Source of the DNA: Amphibalanus amphitrite
Taxonomy: Eukaryota; Arthropoda; Thecostraca; Balanomorpha; Balanidae
Direction of reading: 5' to 3'
DNA length: 64,000 nt
Assembly: GCF_019059575.1 (NCBI RefSeq)
Contig: NW_024881708.1
Span: 744,001 to 808,000, forward strand
Positions 36,001-42,881 of the stretch are shown piece after piece. Made by a program: the position numbers and the translations under genes. Within the stretch, counting starts at the first letter, position 1; each line of letters starts with the position of its first letter. Under the pieces are notes generated by a model. It saw only the letters and a list, made by a program, of their open reading frames with translations, was not told the origin of the DNA and did not search any database.

Positions 36001-38264
36001 CATCACCGCGCTGCACAATGCCATCTGCGCCGGCCACTTTGAGATCGTCAAGTTCCTGGTCGAGTTCGGCTGTGACGTCAACTCGCAGGACAGCGACGGA
36101 TGGTGAGTGACGTCATCCAGCCGGGCGTGACGTCATGTGTGGGCCGTTTGATGTAATGTCGCTGCTGGGAAGCGCCGTGCTGATCGTGTTTGTTTTATCT
36201 GCCTTTGGTTTCATTATGTGGCAGTTCTAAATAACGTGGCAGAAGTCAGTAACTAGCATCCATGTCTGACGACTGAGCTTGCATGGTGATCAGGGGTGGT
36301 ACCGGCCGCTTATTATATCGACGCAATAATTGTCGGATTGTGGATCTGTGTCATTAACCGAAGAATGTAATTAACAGATGTAAAAAGAACGATTGCTTAA
36401 ACTAGGTCCGTCCTAACTATGAGATCATACGGTAGTACCCCGACCTGATCTGACCTCCCCTCTCCCTCTCATTCGTTTCTGCCAGGACCCCGCTGCACTG
36501 CGCCGCCTCGTGTAACAACCTGCCGATGGTGAGCTTCCTGGTGGAGCACGGCGCGTGCATCTTCGCCACCACCCTCTCCGACCACGAGACGGCCGCCGAA
36601 AAGTGCGAGGAGGATGAGGAAGGCTACCACGGCTGCTCAGAGTACCTCTACAGTGAGTAACGCGGGTTAGGGTACATAACTCTACAGTGAGTAACGCGGG
36701 TTAGGGTACATAACTCTACAGTGAGTAACGCGGGTTAGGGTACATAACTCTACAGTGAGTAACGCGGGTTAGGGTACATAACTCTACAGTGAGTAACGCG
36801 GGTTAGGGTACATAACTCTACAGTGAGTAACGCGGGTTAGGGTACATAACTCTACAGTGAGTAACGCGGGTTAGGGTACATAACTCTACAGTGAGTAACG
36901 CGGGTTAGGGTACATAACTCTACACTAGTAACGCGAGTTAGGGTACATAACTCTACAGTGAGTAACGCGGGTTAGGGTACATAACTCTACAGTGAGTAAC
37001 GCGGGTTAGGGTACATAACTCTACACTAGTAACGCGAGTTAGGGTACATAACTCTACAGTGAGTAACGCGGGTTAGGGTACACAACTCTACAGTGAGTAA
37101 CGCGGGTTAGGGTATACCTCTACAGTGAGTGCGGGGGGGGGGCGCAGAGTATCCGTGCAAAAGTGGGTACCGTGGGACTTTGCATCTGTACATCGGGTAG
37201 CGTCGCAAAACGTATCGTTAAGGTGAATGAGTTAGTAAGGCGAAAGACAGAGCTGAAAACGCCGTCTTTCCAGAATCACAGCCCTGCCGCCGCTGCATTA
37301 TTATCGTTAGCTTGTTGTTGATCATTGAACGCTACACAGTGGGCACTGGCGACGGCTGTGTCCACCATCCGCTGACCCTCCGTCTCCGTCTCCGTCTGGG
37401 CAGGTATCCAGGAGAAGCTGGGCATCCTGAACAGCGGCCGGGTGTACGCCGTATTCGACTACCAGCCGCAGAACGCTGATGAGCTGCAGCTGACCGACGG
37501 CATGCCGCTGACCGTCATCAGAAAGGGTGACGAGGTGGAGCGCGAGTGGTGGTGGACGTCCGGCGGCGACCCGCCGCGGGACGGTTACATTCCCAGAAAC
37601 CTACTCGGGGTGAGGAGAGGAGACGTGTGGGGGTGGGGGACGGGAGAGGGAGATATTGGTGGGATAGATATAGGGGTTCCGTTCTGTAAGGGGATCGGGC
37701 ATGTGGATAGGCCTGTCGATGGGTTCGTCTAGAGTTGCAACTGGTTTTATGCAAGAGCTTGAGCGTTCATGTAGGGCGGATGGCTTGACCTTAGCGGCCA
37801 CAGGGAGTAAATATGTTCCGTTCTTTGTCAAAGTGTTGGTAACTTATCTCATCCAGATACAGCAGGCAAAGATAGACCACCCATCGATACATAGATGACC
37901 CGTGGGCCACATACGCTCACAAACGCACCTGATATTATGCCCAGCTGCCCCTGATGGTGCAGCTGTCTGTGATGTGTCCCATTCCGTCACTGCACAACAT
38001 CAAACCAAATTGGCTATCGGAGCGTTCTACCATACGTAAAACGTCAATCGCGATGGCGATTGATCTTGATCGATGCCCCGAACAGATTTTTCCGGTCGCT
38101 TCTAAGCCATTTCGGCGACTTGTCGGACTCAAAGACAAACTATTTACCGTCCTGAGTGGTTCTTTTGAAGTGCCAGACCAGACCCCAATAGCTGACTGCG
38201 CGTGTCCTCTTTCCAGTTGTATCCACGCGTGAAGCCGAAGAGCGACCGTGAGGCGGACGCCTGA
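2181..38264 (+). CDS. ASPP: ASPP-family protein, 3' part of gene (12 exons, spliced)
   Basis: Join of 2181-2325, 12957-13138, 19975-20424, 21607-21660, 23717-23842, 24616-24815, 25834-26519, 34875-35087, 35964-36102, 36486-36652, 37404-37609 and 38217-38264. All introns are GT-AG, the phases agree at every junction and the total is 2616 nt (871 residues plus stop). Residue numbers count from the first visible exon: coiled coil about 1-170, Pro-rich linker about 190-385, Gln-rich block about 410-500, RVSF PP1-docking motif and ankyrin repeats about 650-790, SH3 about 790-860. Family knowledge: ASPP proteins bind PP1 through RVxF and use the ankyrin-SH3 unit to bind p53-family proteins and other partners; in flies ASPP regulates Csk/Src at junctions. 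Vertebrate ASPP1/2 are about 1,100 residues, so the N-terminal ubiquitin-like region lies upstream of the window. A small extra exon in the long introns cannot be excluded. Confidence 0.93.
6139..6275. repeat. 50-bp tandem repeat, about 2.7 copies
   Basis: The block CGGTCCTGACCTGACC recurs at 6151 and 6201, with a diverged copy near 6241, each preceded by CAGC/TAGCTCGGGT-like sequence. The CTGAC words are branch-site-like, but no exon follows nearby. Confidence 0.7.
7330..7470. repeat. 29-31-bp tandem repeat, about 5 copies
   Basis: CTGAGGT(C/T)AGC recurs at 7340, 7370, 7399, 7428 and 7459 with CCCTGACCGGGGGCC between copies. Spacing is 30, 29, 29 and 31 bp. It is intronic and the central copies are nearly identical. 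Confidence 0.8.
12001..12041. repeat. (GA)n microsatellite
   Basis: About 40 bp of nearly pure GA dinucleotides within intron 1, bounded by GGAGAGATGG-type degenerate copies. Confidence 0.95.
12745..12946 (+). repeat. 22-25-bp minisatellite abutting exon 2 acceptor
   Basis: Units of the form GCTGACCCGTCTGGTGACCT, alternating with a longer CCGATCCGGCGG variant, run to within about 10 nt of the acceptor CTCCCTCAG|GT at 12956. GCTGACC occurs seven times, and CTGAC fits the metazoan branch-point consensus yUnAy. The array therefore multiplies candidate branch points directly upstream of the exon. Confidence 0.85.
12957..13138 (+). CDS. ASPP: ASPP exon 2: coiled coil
   Basis: Acceptor CCTCCCTCAG|GT and donor CTCATG|GTGAGC; starts in phase 1 (completing the serine from exon 1) and ends in phase 0. 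It encodes 61 residues, [20 protein letters not shown] onward, ending KLRRELM. Charged heptads continue the coiled coil. With the next exon the junction reads [16 protein letters not shown], a hallmark of ASPP1/2 proteins. Its acceptor is immediately preceded by a tandem repeat of branch-site-like units. Confidence 0.93.
13139..19974 (+). other. ASPP: ASPP intron 2 (6.8 kb)
   Basis: Phase-0 intron. It is GC-rich around 13950-14300 and 15780-16330 and AT-rich from 16430 to 19900. It holds one unexplained open segment at 17009-17452 (listed separately). Otherwise I see no exon-like or RNA-gene-like sequence. Confidence 0.7.
17009..17452 (+). CDS. Unidentified open reading segment inside intron 2
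   Basis: A 148-codon frame is open from just after a stop at 17006 to the stop ending at 17452. About 110 residues look protein-like: Ser/Asp-rich start, then [15 protein letters not shown], an amphipathic stretch with [20 protein letters not shown], then [13 protein letters not shown]. Composition differs from the GC-noise frames elsewhere and codon choice is balanced. No domain is recognised. The last 25 residues become low-complexity and Pro-rich, suggesting that real coding ends near 17375. It could be a retroelement gag remnant, an exon of a nested gene, or chance. Confidence 0.3.
   Translation, partial: LHSNASSNTQEGQNSESDRDESVQMLRRPGSSDTIASRLTTLTPLDQLIPDSTDSDAKMELIFQARNQFFDGRCDAASVSALLATLDGAELRSLRERLFACHPEIVPSFAGRSLIRCNTGSCNQGSNFPYERGAGAPRPPSTRSAPP
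19975..20424 (+). CDS. ASPP: ASPP exon 3: end of coiled coil and conserved linker motif
   Basis: Acceptor TGCCCGACAG|TAC and donor AGTCAG|GTGAGA; 450 bp, phase 0 at both ends. It begins [16 protein letters not shown] and continues a Gln/Glu/Arg-rich coiled coil (residues about 110-165 of the visible protein). A linker follows with the compact aromatic motif [17 protein letters not shown], which I associate with ASPP proteins. The exon ends in Ala/Pro-rich sequence ([14 protein letters not shown]). Codons are strongly GC-biased, as in the other exons. Confidence 0.92.
20425..21606 (+). other. ASPP: ASPP intron 3
   Basis: 1.2-kb phase-0 intron with a GC-rich island at about 20990-21190. No gene seen. 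Confidence 0.75.
21607..21660 (+). CDS. ASPP: ASPP exon 4: 18-codon Pro-rich microexon
   Basis: Acceptor TCTCTCCGCAG|GGC and donor CCACCG|GTAAGA bracket exactly 54 bp, phase 0 on both sides. The translation [18 protein letters not shown] is Pro/Gln-rich and fits the ASPP linker. Being symmetric and short, it could be a cassette exon. Support is from splice sites, phase and composition rather than strong family conservation. Confidence 0.75.
21661..23716 (+). other. ASPP: ASPP intron 4
   Basis: 2.1-kb phase-0 intron with GC-rich blocks at about 22350-22620 and 23000-23240. It contains a perfect 10-bp-stem hairpin at 22978-23004 and ends in a 45-bp duplication beside the next acceptor. No gene seen. 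Confidence 0.7.
23639..23716 (+). repeat. 45-bp tandem duplication ending at exon 5 acceptor
   Basis: ACAGACCTAGCAGCGCTGTG begins at 23639 and again at 23684. The second copy leads through GTGTGTGCCGTTTCAG directly into exon 5. About 1.7 copies. Confidence 0.85.
23717..23842 (+). CDS. ASPP: ASPP exon 5: Pro/Ser-rich linker
   Basis: Acceptor GCCGTTTCAG|ACG and donor CTACAC|GTGAGT; 126 bp, phase 0 both sides, encoding [15 protein letters not shown] and on to PLPNNLH. A second CAG six bases downstream (acceptor |CCA at 23723) is also in frame, a NAGNAG-like choice that would drop Thr-Gln. Low-complexity linker; the call rests on splice signals and the open frame. Confidence 0.75.
23843..24615 (+). 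other. ASPP: ASPP intron 5
   Basis: 773-bp phase-0 intron, AT-rich in the middle. No gene seen. Confidence 0.75.
24616..24815 (+). CDS. ASPP: ASPP exon 6: Pro-rich linker
   Basis: Acceptor CTGTGTCACCAG|GCG and donor CCCTACAG|GTGAGA; 200 bp, starting in phase 0 and ending after two bases of an arginine codon completed by the next exon (Tyr-Arg-Tyr-Ala-Ser). The translation contains [20 protein letters not shown], with several PxxP/PxxPxK motifs of the type SH3 domains bind. This matches the Pro-rich region expected between the coiled coil and the ankyrin repeats in ASPP proteins. Confidence 0.85.
24816..25833 (+). other. ASPP: ASPP intron 6
   Basis: 1.0-kb phase-2 intron. Open frames on both strands in the GC-rich part (25400-25780) look like noise. 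Confidence 0.75.
25834..26519 (+). CDS. ASPP: ASPP exon 7: polyglutamine and acidic linker
   Basis: Acceptor TTGTTTTACAG|A and donor TCACACA|GTGAGT; 686 bp, entering in phase 2 and leaving after one base of a codon. It encodes [16 protein letters not shown], then a roughly 80-residue Gln-rich tract of mixed CAG/CAA codons (25900-26175). [20 protein letters not shown] and an aromatic PPAYMFPQ motif follow, then a second Gln/Glu/Lys tract (26405-26480). Most ASPP proteins have a Gln-rich stretch, but a block this long is unusual. CAA interruptions suggest the tract is old and relatively stable. Confidence 0.9.
26520..29044 (+). other. ASPP: ASPP intron 7, unique 5' part
   Basis: Intron 7 spans 26520-34874. 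This first 2.5 kb is single-copy: AT-rich at the ends, with a GC-rich island at 26860-27640 and a smaller one at 28020-28380. Frames of 100-200 codons occur on both strands in the islands but show no domain, splice sites or biased composition. No gene called. Confidence 0.7.
29045..34874 (+). repeat. 5.8-kb minisatellite of 32-bp splice-acceptor units
   Basis: About 182 tandem copies. Each unit carries GTCTCACC (containing the branch-like CTCAC), a pyrimidine tract CTCCCTCCCTCTCCCTTC, then CAG and TGGAGTCT or TGGCGTCT. The last unit is the real acceptor of exon 8, CTCCCTTCCAG|TGGAATCG, so the repeat includes the first exonic bases. Variants: CCCAG or TACAG for TTCCAG, CTGTGG losing the AG (about seven units, e.g. 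near 29363, 30031 and 32117), a 29-bp unit lacking TGG (31287, 31379, 32758, 33300, 33623) and a 36-bp unit (30971, 31963, 33467). The unit has almost no stop codons, so one frame is open for 1,953 codons. This is not a gene, because that frame ends 16 bases into exon 8 and is not the ASPP frame. Confidence 0.95.
34875..35087 (+). CDS. ASPP: ASPP exon 8: PP1-docking motif and first ankyrin repeat
   Basis: Acceptor CCTTCCAG|TG and donor ACGGCAG|GTCAGT; 213 bp. The single A from exon 7 plus TG makes Met, then [20 protein letters not shown], a serine/acidic stretch with likely phosphosites. [20 protein letters not shown] follows. RVSF is the RVxF-type PP1 docking motif, at the position of RVKF in ASPP1/2. 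[16 protein letters not shown] is the first ankyrin repeat. The exon leaves after one base of a glycine codon. Acceptor choice is uncertain in vivo because about 175 similar AG sites lie upstream. Confidence 0.95.
35088..35963 (+). other. ASPP: ASPP intron 8
   Basis: 876-bp phase-1 intron with no repeat array. Short frames near 35375-35800 look noncoding. It ends in GACCCGACCTGCTGTGACC and CTCAG before exon 9. Confidence 0.75.
35964..36102 (+). CDS. ASPP: ASPP exon 9: ankyrin repeat 2
   Basis: Acceptor GACCCTCAG|GT and donor CGGATG|GTGAGT; phase 1 to phase 2. It encodes [20 protein letters not shown] and on through [19 protein letters not shown]. The ankyrin pattern (G-TALH, AG, VKFL, G-VN) is clear and nearly word for word that of ASPP proteins. 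The final TG forms Trp with the first base of the next exon (DGW-TPLH). Confidence 0.97.
36103..36485 (+). other. ASPP: ASPP intron 9
   Basis: 383-bp phase-2 intron. CTGATCTGACC about 40 nt before the acceptor is a likely branch region. Nothing else seen. Confidence 0.8.
36486..36652 (+). CDS. ASPP: ASPP exon 10: ankyrin repeats 3 and 4
   Basis: Acceptor TTTCTGCCAG|G and donor CCTCTACA|GTGAGTAA; phase 2 to phase 1. It encodes [20 protein letters not shown] and [20 protein letters not shown] onward to the Glu-rich [16 protein letters not shown], the invariant ASPP fourth-ankyrin/linker sequence. Its donor, with the last seven exonic bases, is the founding unit of the downstream 34-bp array. 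Confidence 0.97.
36646..37130 (+). repeat. 34-bp minisatellite of splice-donor units
   Basis: Fifteen copies of a unit made of CTCTACA|GTGAGTAACGC plus GGGTTAGGGTACATAA. Intact GTGAGT sites start at 36653 (the real donor), 36687, 36721, 36755, 36789, 36823, 36857, 36891, 36958, 36992, 37059, 37093 and 37125. The copies at 36925 and 37026 have ACTAG in place of the donor and share a second change (GCGAG). That marks a three-unit (101-bp) secondary duplication. The first seven bases of each unit repeat the end of exon 10. The TTAGGG inside is telomere-like only by coincidence. Confidence 0.97.
37131..37403 (+). other. ASPP: ASPP intron 10, unique 3' part
   Basis: Single-copy remainder of the phase-1 intron. 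It starts with a run of G and ends with three CGTCTC copies (CCGTCTCCGTCTCCGTCTGG) before CAG. Confidence 0.8.
37404..37609 (+). CDS. ASPP: ASPP exon 11: SH3 domain
   Basis: Acceptor CTGGGCAG|GT and donor CTCGGG|GTGAGG; phase 1 to phase 0. It starts [21 protein letters not shown]. The SH3 signature is complete: ALYDY-equivalent YAVFDY, acidic RT loop (PQNADELQL), EREWWW (the n-Src/Trp face which in ASPP2 contacts p53) and GYIPRNLLG (the YxPxNYV-equivalent). Function inferred from family: docking of p53-family or Pro-rich partners together with the ankyrin repeats. Confidence 0.97.
37610..38216 (+). other. ASPP: ASPP intron 11
   Basis: 607-bp phase-0 intron, no repeat array, ending TGTCCTCTTTCCAG. 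No gene seen. Confidence 0.8.
38217..38264 (+). CDS. ASPP: ASPP exon 12: C-terminus and stop
   Basis: Acceptor CTCTTTCCAG|TTG; encodes [15 protein letters not shown] then TGA. NLLG-LYPR(V/I)KP is the conserved end of ASPP proteins, where the last SH3 strand is followed by a short basic tail. Confidence 0.96.
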   Translation: MYPRVKPKSDREADA

Positions 38265-39030
38265 GCGCGGCACCGCTGCCGCCACGCGAGTGCCATCTGT
38301 GAGAGCTAGTACAAAGGTGTGATTGGTGCGGAGCCCGCCAGGGTGACATATCTCGGCCGACCTGTGACAGACTGTGCCTTACCAGCCGACAGAACAAGGG
38401 CGAGACAGAGACAGACAGACGTATATCAGGCACGTCGCTCCGCAAGGCCCGGCCGTATGGAAGGTCTCGCTTTTTACCGTGCCGCCGTGTCGGCGTTCGT
38501 TACTGCGCCCCCTGGCGACCAGTTCCAGCATTTATGACGTATCCGGCGCAGGTCGGCGCCGCCTCTCAGTCAGTTTTATGTGCTCCGGTGCGCGCGCGTG
38601 CGTTTTTATCGTGGCGAGAGAGCGCACCTGTTACTCGAATTTTGTTATGGTGGGCGGCGCCGACAGCCGTGAGTTACTCAGTGTGATATGTGCAGAGCGA
38701 CGGGCGCTCCAGGGAGAGAGAGCGAGAGGAGCGGGTGCCGACTGCTGTGCAGTGCATGTGTGGGAGAGAGGGAGGGAGGAATGTGTGCAGCGCCCCCTGC
38801 CGGCGCAGAGTCTCGACTAGTATTATGTAAATATATACACGCATACCGATATGACGGTGGAACCCGCTGTGTTTGTTTTCGACCGAGTTGTGGTCTTGTG
38901 GCGCGATCTGCAAGCCAGTTAGGACGCAGCTCAGGTTAACAAAGATGTCTGATTGTGGATCGCCACAGAGTTAGGTGAGCGGAAATAGTAGGGAAGCCCC
39001 AACAATAAACAATCTTTTTGACCGAAGCTC
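38265..39030 (+). other. ASPP: Putative ASPP 3' untranslated region
   Basis: Sequence after the stop, to just beyond the first AATAAA. The end is inferred from that signal alone. Later AATAAA motifs (39429 and about 40244) could give longer forms. Confidence 0.45.
39004..39009 (+). promoter_or_regulatory. Candidate polyadenylation signal AATAAA
   Basis: First canonical hexamer after the ASPP stop (740 nt downstream), followed by a T-rich stretch (CAATCTTTTTG). Confidence 0.4.
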
Positions 39031-40987
39031 CTGCCCGAACCCCATCCTGCTTTGTACCACTACCATTTACTTAGCTTTGAAAATGAACACGTGGTACAGG
39101 CAGACGTCCGATTAGGATGAGGACGTGTGCCTTGGCCGGAATTGTGCTTATCTTCACACACCTAAATATCGACCGACCATTCCTCCTGACCAGTGACCAT
39201 TGCCGGAGTGAGCATCATTGAACGTAAAGCAACAGATAGGTAAACAGGTCACTGTCCCCTCCCCTCCCGGTGTGGCCCTCCCAGCTCCCCATACACATCA
39301 CACTGATCTATCACACATGACACCCTTGACACACTGACACTTGACCGATGACCTTCCACCGTCGCTGCCCTGGAGAGTGGCTTTCAAAGTGCAAACATAC
39401 CTACATTGCAGAGGAATGCTTCGATAAGAATAAACATGTGGAAGGTGCAGCGCTGACTGGCCGTGCGGACATCCATAACAAGTAGGTACACTCGACGCAA
39501 GACTCTGGGCAGTGGCTCGCTCAGTCGAGGCTTAGACGACGGGTGCGTCCTCGCCACCTGGTGGCCAGACTAAGAACTCATGGAGCCAGTCGCTCTCACC
39601 GCCATCTAGGCACCCAAGCACAACATTTTGCCCTTGTCGCTAGGTGGCAGTAAAGTTGCAGGCGAATTCACTCAATCTCTGTTCGTGAGCCCAACAGGTA
39701 TTGTTTACGTTGCTCGATCCCACCACTGAGTGGGCAAATACGTGCAAAGCTGGCATCGTTTCAGCAAAAACGAGAGCTATGAACGATCTAAACTTTCTTC
39801 AAGAGGTATTCTTGTTACGGGAAATACAAACATTTTACGATTCAGTCCTATATAATGAAGTTTATCACCACCGCCGTTTTCATCGGCGCGCTCCGAAGTG
39901 GTACTGTCGGGCTTACGGGGCTGCATGCCCCACCTCAGCCTGGGGAAAGTCCCCGCACACGGGGCCGAGAGGGCTGCGGGCTGGGCCCGGTGAGCCGGCG
40001 GCAATTACTGCTCCGGCGGTGAGCTGCTGGTAGTTGTGTGGTCAAAGTTCTGTACCAAACAGAATGGGGCTTACTCTCGGAGCGTGCCACTCGTTTTGTG
40101 TCCGGTTCTGCTTACAAATAAGGTCACGTAACAATTAATTCATCATGTGTCATCAAGCTGTTTCCAGTTTGCCCTTTTAACATCACCGCACATACCTATA
40201 CCTAGCCATTATCCAATCATATTCAAACGCCGGCGGACGGCGATTAATAAAACCTACATAAATAACGTGAAATTGCTAATGTGAACTGCTCATGCTGCAG
40301 GTCTTAAGCGCATCGAGCATTAGAATGTCTTTGTCTCGCGTGATGTGCGATATTCAATATGCATTGTGCAATGCGCATAGGTACCTAATTACCGTGGTGT
40401 TTAGGCATAAAATATCCCTCTCTTTGCCAGGATGGTGCCAGCTGCCCGATTCGCCACTATTTGACGTCATTTCACCCAGATCCGTACCGATGGAGGGCCG
40501 GTGTGGGCCTCTGCGAGTCCCGGCCGGGCGGTCCTGCTGTCAGAGCGGTCACATCCGCAGCTGGCGCCTCCCTGTTGCCCGATGCCCGGCACGTGGAGCC
40601 GGAGGGATAGGGCGGGCATCGCCTTGGAGAGCAGTCAGGCCGACAGAGCATTATAATTATGGCAAAGTAAATGAAATGATAAATTATATCTGAAAATGTA
40701 TCATACACCAAAGCGTGTATGAACTATGGCATTGGGGAGTGAATAGATTATCTGAAGATTGGAACCCTTGTCGGTGGTTGACGGCTATCCAAAACCCATG
40801 ACACCATACTTATTCAGGCGGTATCATGGCCTATGCACTATACGCCGCAGCCTACCCTACCTACGCACTAAACCTGTCTACAGACTACATCACTATCAAT
40901 TTGATAACTGTATAGTCACTGTCTCAGTGAAACAAAGCTTGCTAAATCCAGTTAGAAAACTGACACGGTACAACCCACTTGTAGGTA
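39031..40987. other. Intergenic DNA, nothing recognised
   Basis: Mixed-composition DNA. A 110-codon frame near 39701 and others near 40292 show no family features. Confidence 0.6.
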
Positions 40988-41963
40988 GGGTAAGGTGCCT
41001 AATTAGCGACCCTTTCCGATTTGCGACCTACCTCCCTACAGAAAAACTGGCAGGAGGAAAACGGGGTAAAAACATCGTCAAAAGGTCCGCCATACTTTGG
41101 TTATCAAATTAAATTATTTTCCGGTCGTCGATGTCTCTGGTGGGACGTTTCAGGTGAGTTTAAATAAAAATGACGAGTTTCTTATCCAAAACGTGTGTGT
41201 TTAGGCCCTCTCTAATAAAAAGCGATGCACATTAGGATGATGCACCTTTTTTTCTGAATCGACATTCCTTTTTTAATTGATTGCCTTTTTCCCCTAGTGA
41301 ATCGCTCAACTGTGCACAGCATGGCGGTTAACAATGTGTCGCAACTCATATTTCCTATTTGCGCCTGACATGGTCGCAAATAGCTCAAGAAGGGAAAGAA
41401 AGGGGAAAAGAGGGAAATGAAAATGAGGTGCTGCTGAAGCTTGCAATGTGTGGCAGGGGATGCCAAATGTCGTCACCGACTGCAGGGGTGCCGAATTCAG
41501 CGCGGACCTCGAATATCAAACAAGATAGCCCGCAAAATTTGGGTTTCCGCCTTCTTTTCGCCTTCGGTGCATCACGTGATCAGTTTTTACTTACGTAAAT
41601 GTGTTGGATAAACGTTCCTGTTCCAGTGATTGAGTGCTTTGCGTATAGGTTACCTTTTTGAGATCATATTTCATCTTTTCAGGCGTCGCATTTTTTGCCA
41701 TTTTTAATATGGGGAAAACCATAGACTTATTAGCGACCCTCCCCGGTCGCTAATCGGGAAGAGTTCCCTATTAGCGTTTTTTGCAATAGTTTGCCAAAAT
41801 GCTCACTACAAATAAGTTAGTGAATATTGGGGCAGAAAATGACTATATTTTAATAGAAAAATGAACGAACTCTCCGAAAATCAAGCCAGTAATACAGTGG
41901 CACCCACAGAGCGTGAGCAATGACGGTTCAAATTAAGGGGGTCGCTAATTAGGCACCTTACCC
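40988..41963. mobile_element. TA-flanked MITE-like element (976 bp)
   Basis: Terminal inverted repeats of about 25 bp beginning GGGTAAGGTGCCTAATTAGC and continuing GACCC, flanked by TA on both sides (40986-40987 and 41964-41965). This fits Tc1/mariner-type insertion. There is no transposase frame. Extra internal copies of TTAGCGACC/GGTCGCTAA near 41728-41780 suggest a rearranged or composite non-autonomous element. Confidence 0.8.
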
Positions 41964-41965
41964 TA

Positions 41966-42392
41966 CTATCATTTTCATCAATGCAGGCGTTTCGTCAAAC
42001 AACGGGCCATGAAGTAAATTGTTAGATCACCAACTGACCGAAAAGTGTGAAAGGTAAGCATAAATTATCATTGTAGCATCGGGAACCTGAACGCCAATGC
42101 AAAGTTAGCATATACCTGTGCACGAAAATTCTCTTCTACCTATACCGTTATTTTTGCAAAGTGATCACTACGTCTGCTACAGTACCTTCTACATACCTAC
42201 CTATACCTAATTGAATCAGGTTCGATTATATTTCTGCAATAGTGTTTAACTCCAGAAACCTTGAGCTTAAACGTAACGTAAAAGTAATATATTTACCTAT
42301 CGGTATATTTCCCAGGTTCAGTATTCAGTAAGGTAAGCATTGAAAGAAGTCTGGAGTTATTAGTTCAAGTTGATTTCAAAAGCATATTAAAC
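41966..42392. other. AT-rich spacer
   Basis: About 430 bp between two mobile elements; nothing recognised. Confidence 0.6.
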
Positions 42393-42881
42393 AATCTTAA
42401 AGTGTAAATTCTATGAGAAAAAAGACTTTTAAATGGCCTCCTTACAATGAAATACCGACAGATGAAATAATGAAATAATTATTGATGATTTCGACCACAG
42501 GTCATTATCAAAATAAGCCAGACAGAACTTTTGTCAGACACAACGGGAAGCTCACAATATCGGCAGAAAAATTCACATTTTCAAACATTTCACGTGAACA
42601 CATTGCATATAGAGCTCACCTAAAATGCTGCTACAACTAACGAATGAAGTATATGTTATTAGGTTAAGTCCTATAGCCAAGACAAAGTTTAAGAATGTTC
42701 CCTATAATATCTCCCCCCCTCCCCCACACACACACCCCAGAATAAATGACAACAGTGATTCAACAATCCCACAATCATTTCTATATACGTTTACAACAAG
42801 TATCAGTAGGTAGATGTGCCACATACTCGATATGCACGTCTATGAATAGGCACCTAAACGATGACATGTACTTGATACAGT

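Noticed and set aside
36646..37130. Interstitial telomere repeat
   Set aside because: TTAGGG occurs once per 34-bp unit inside unrelated sequence. The unit is explained by the splice donor it contains.
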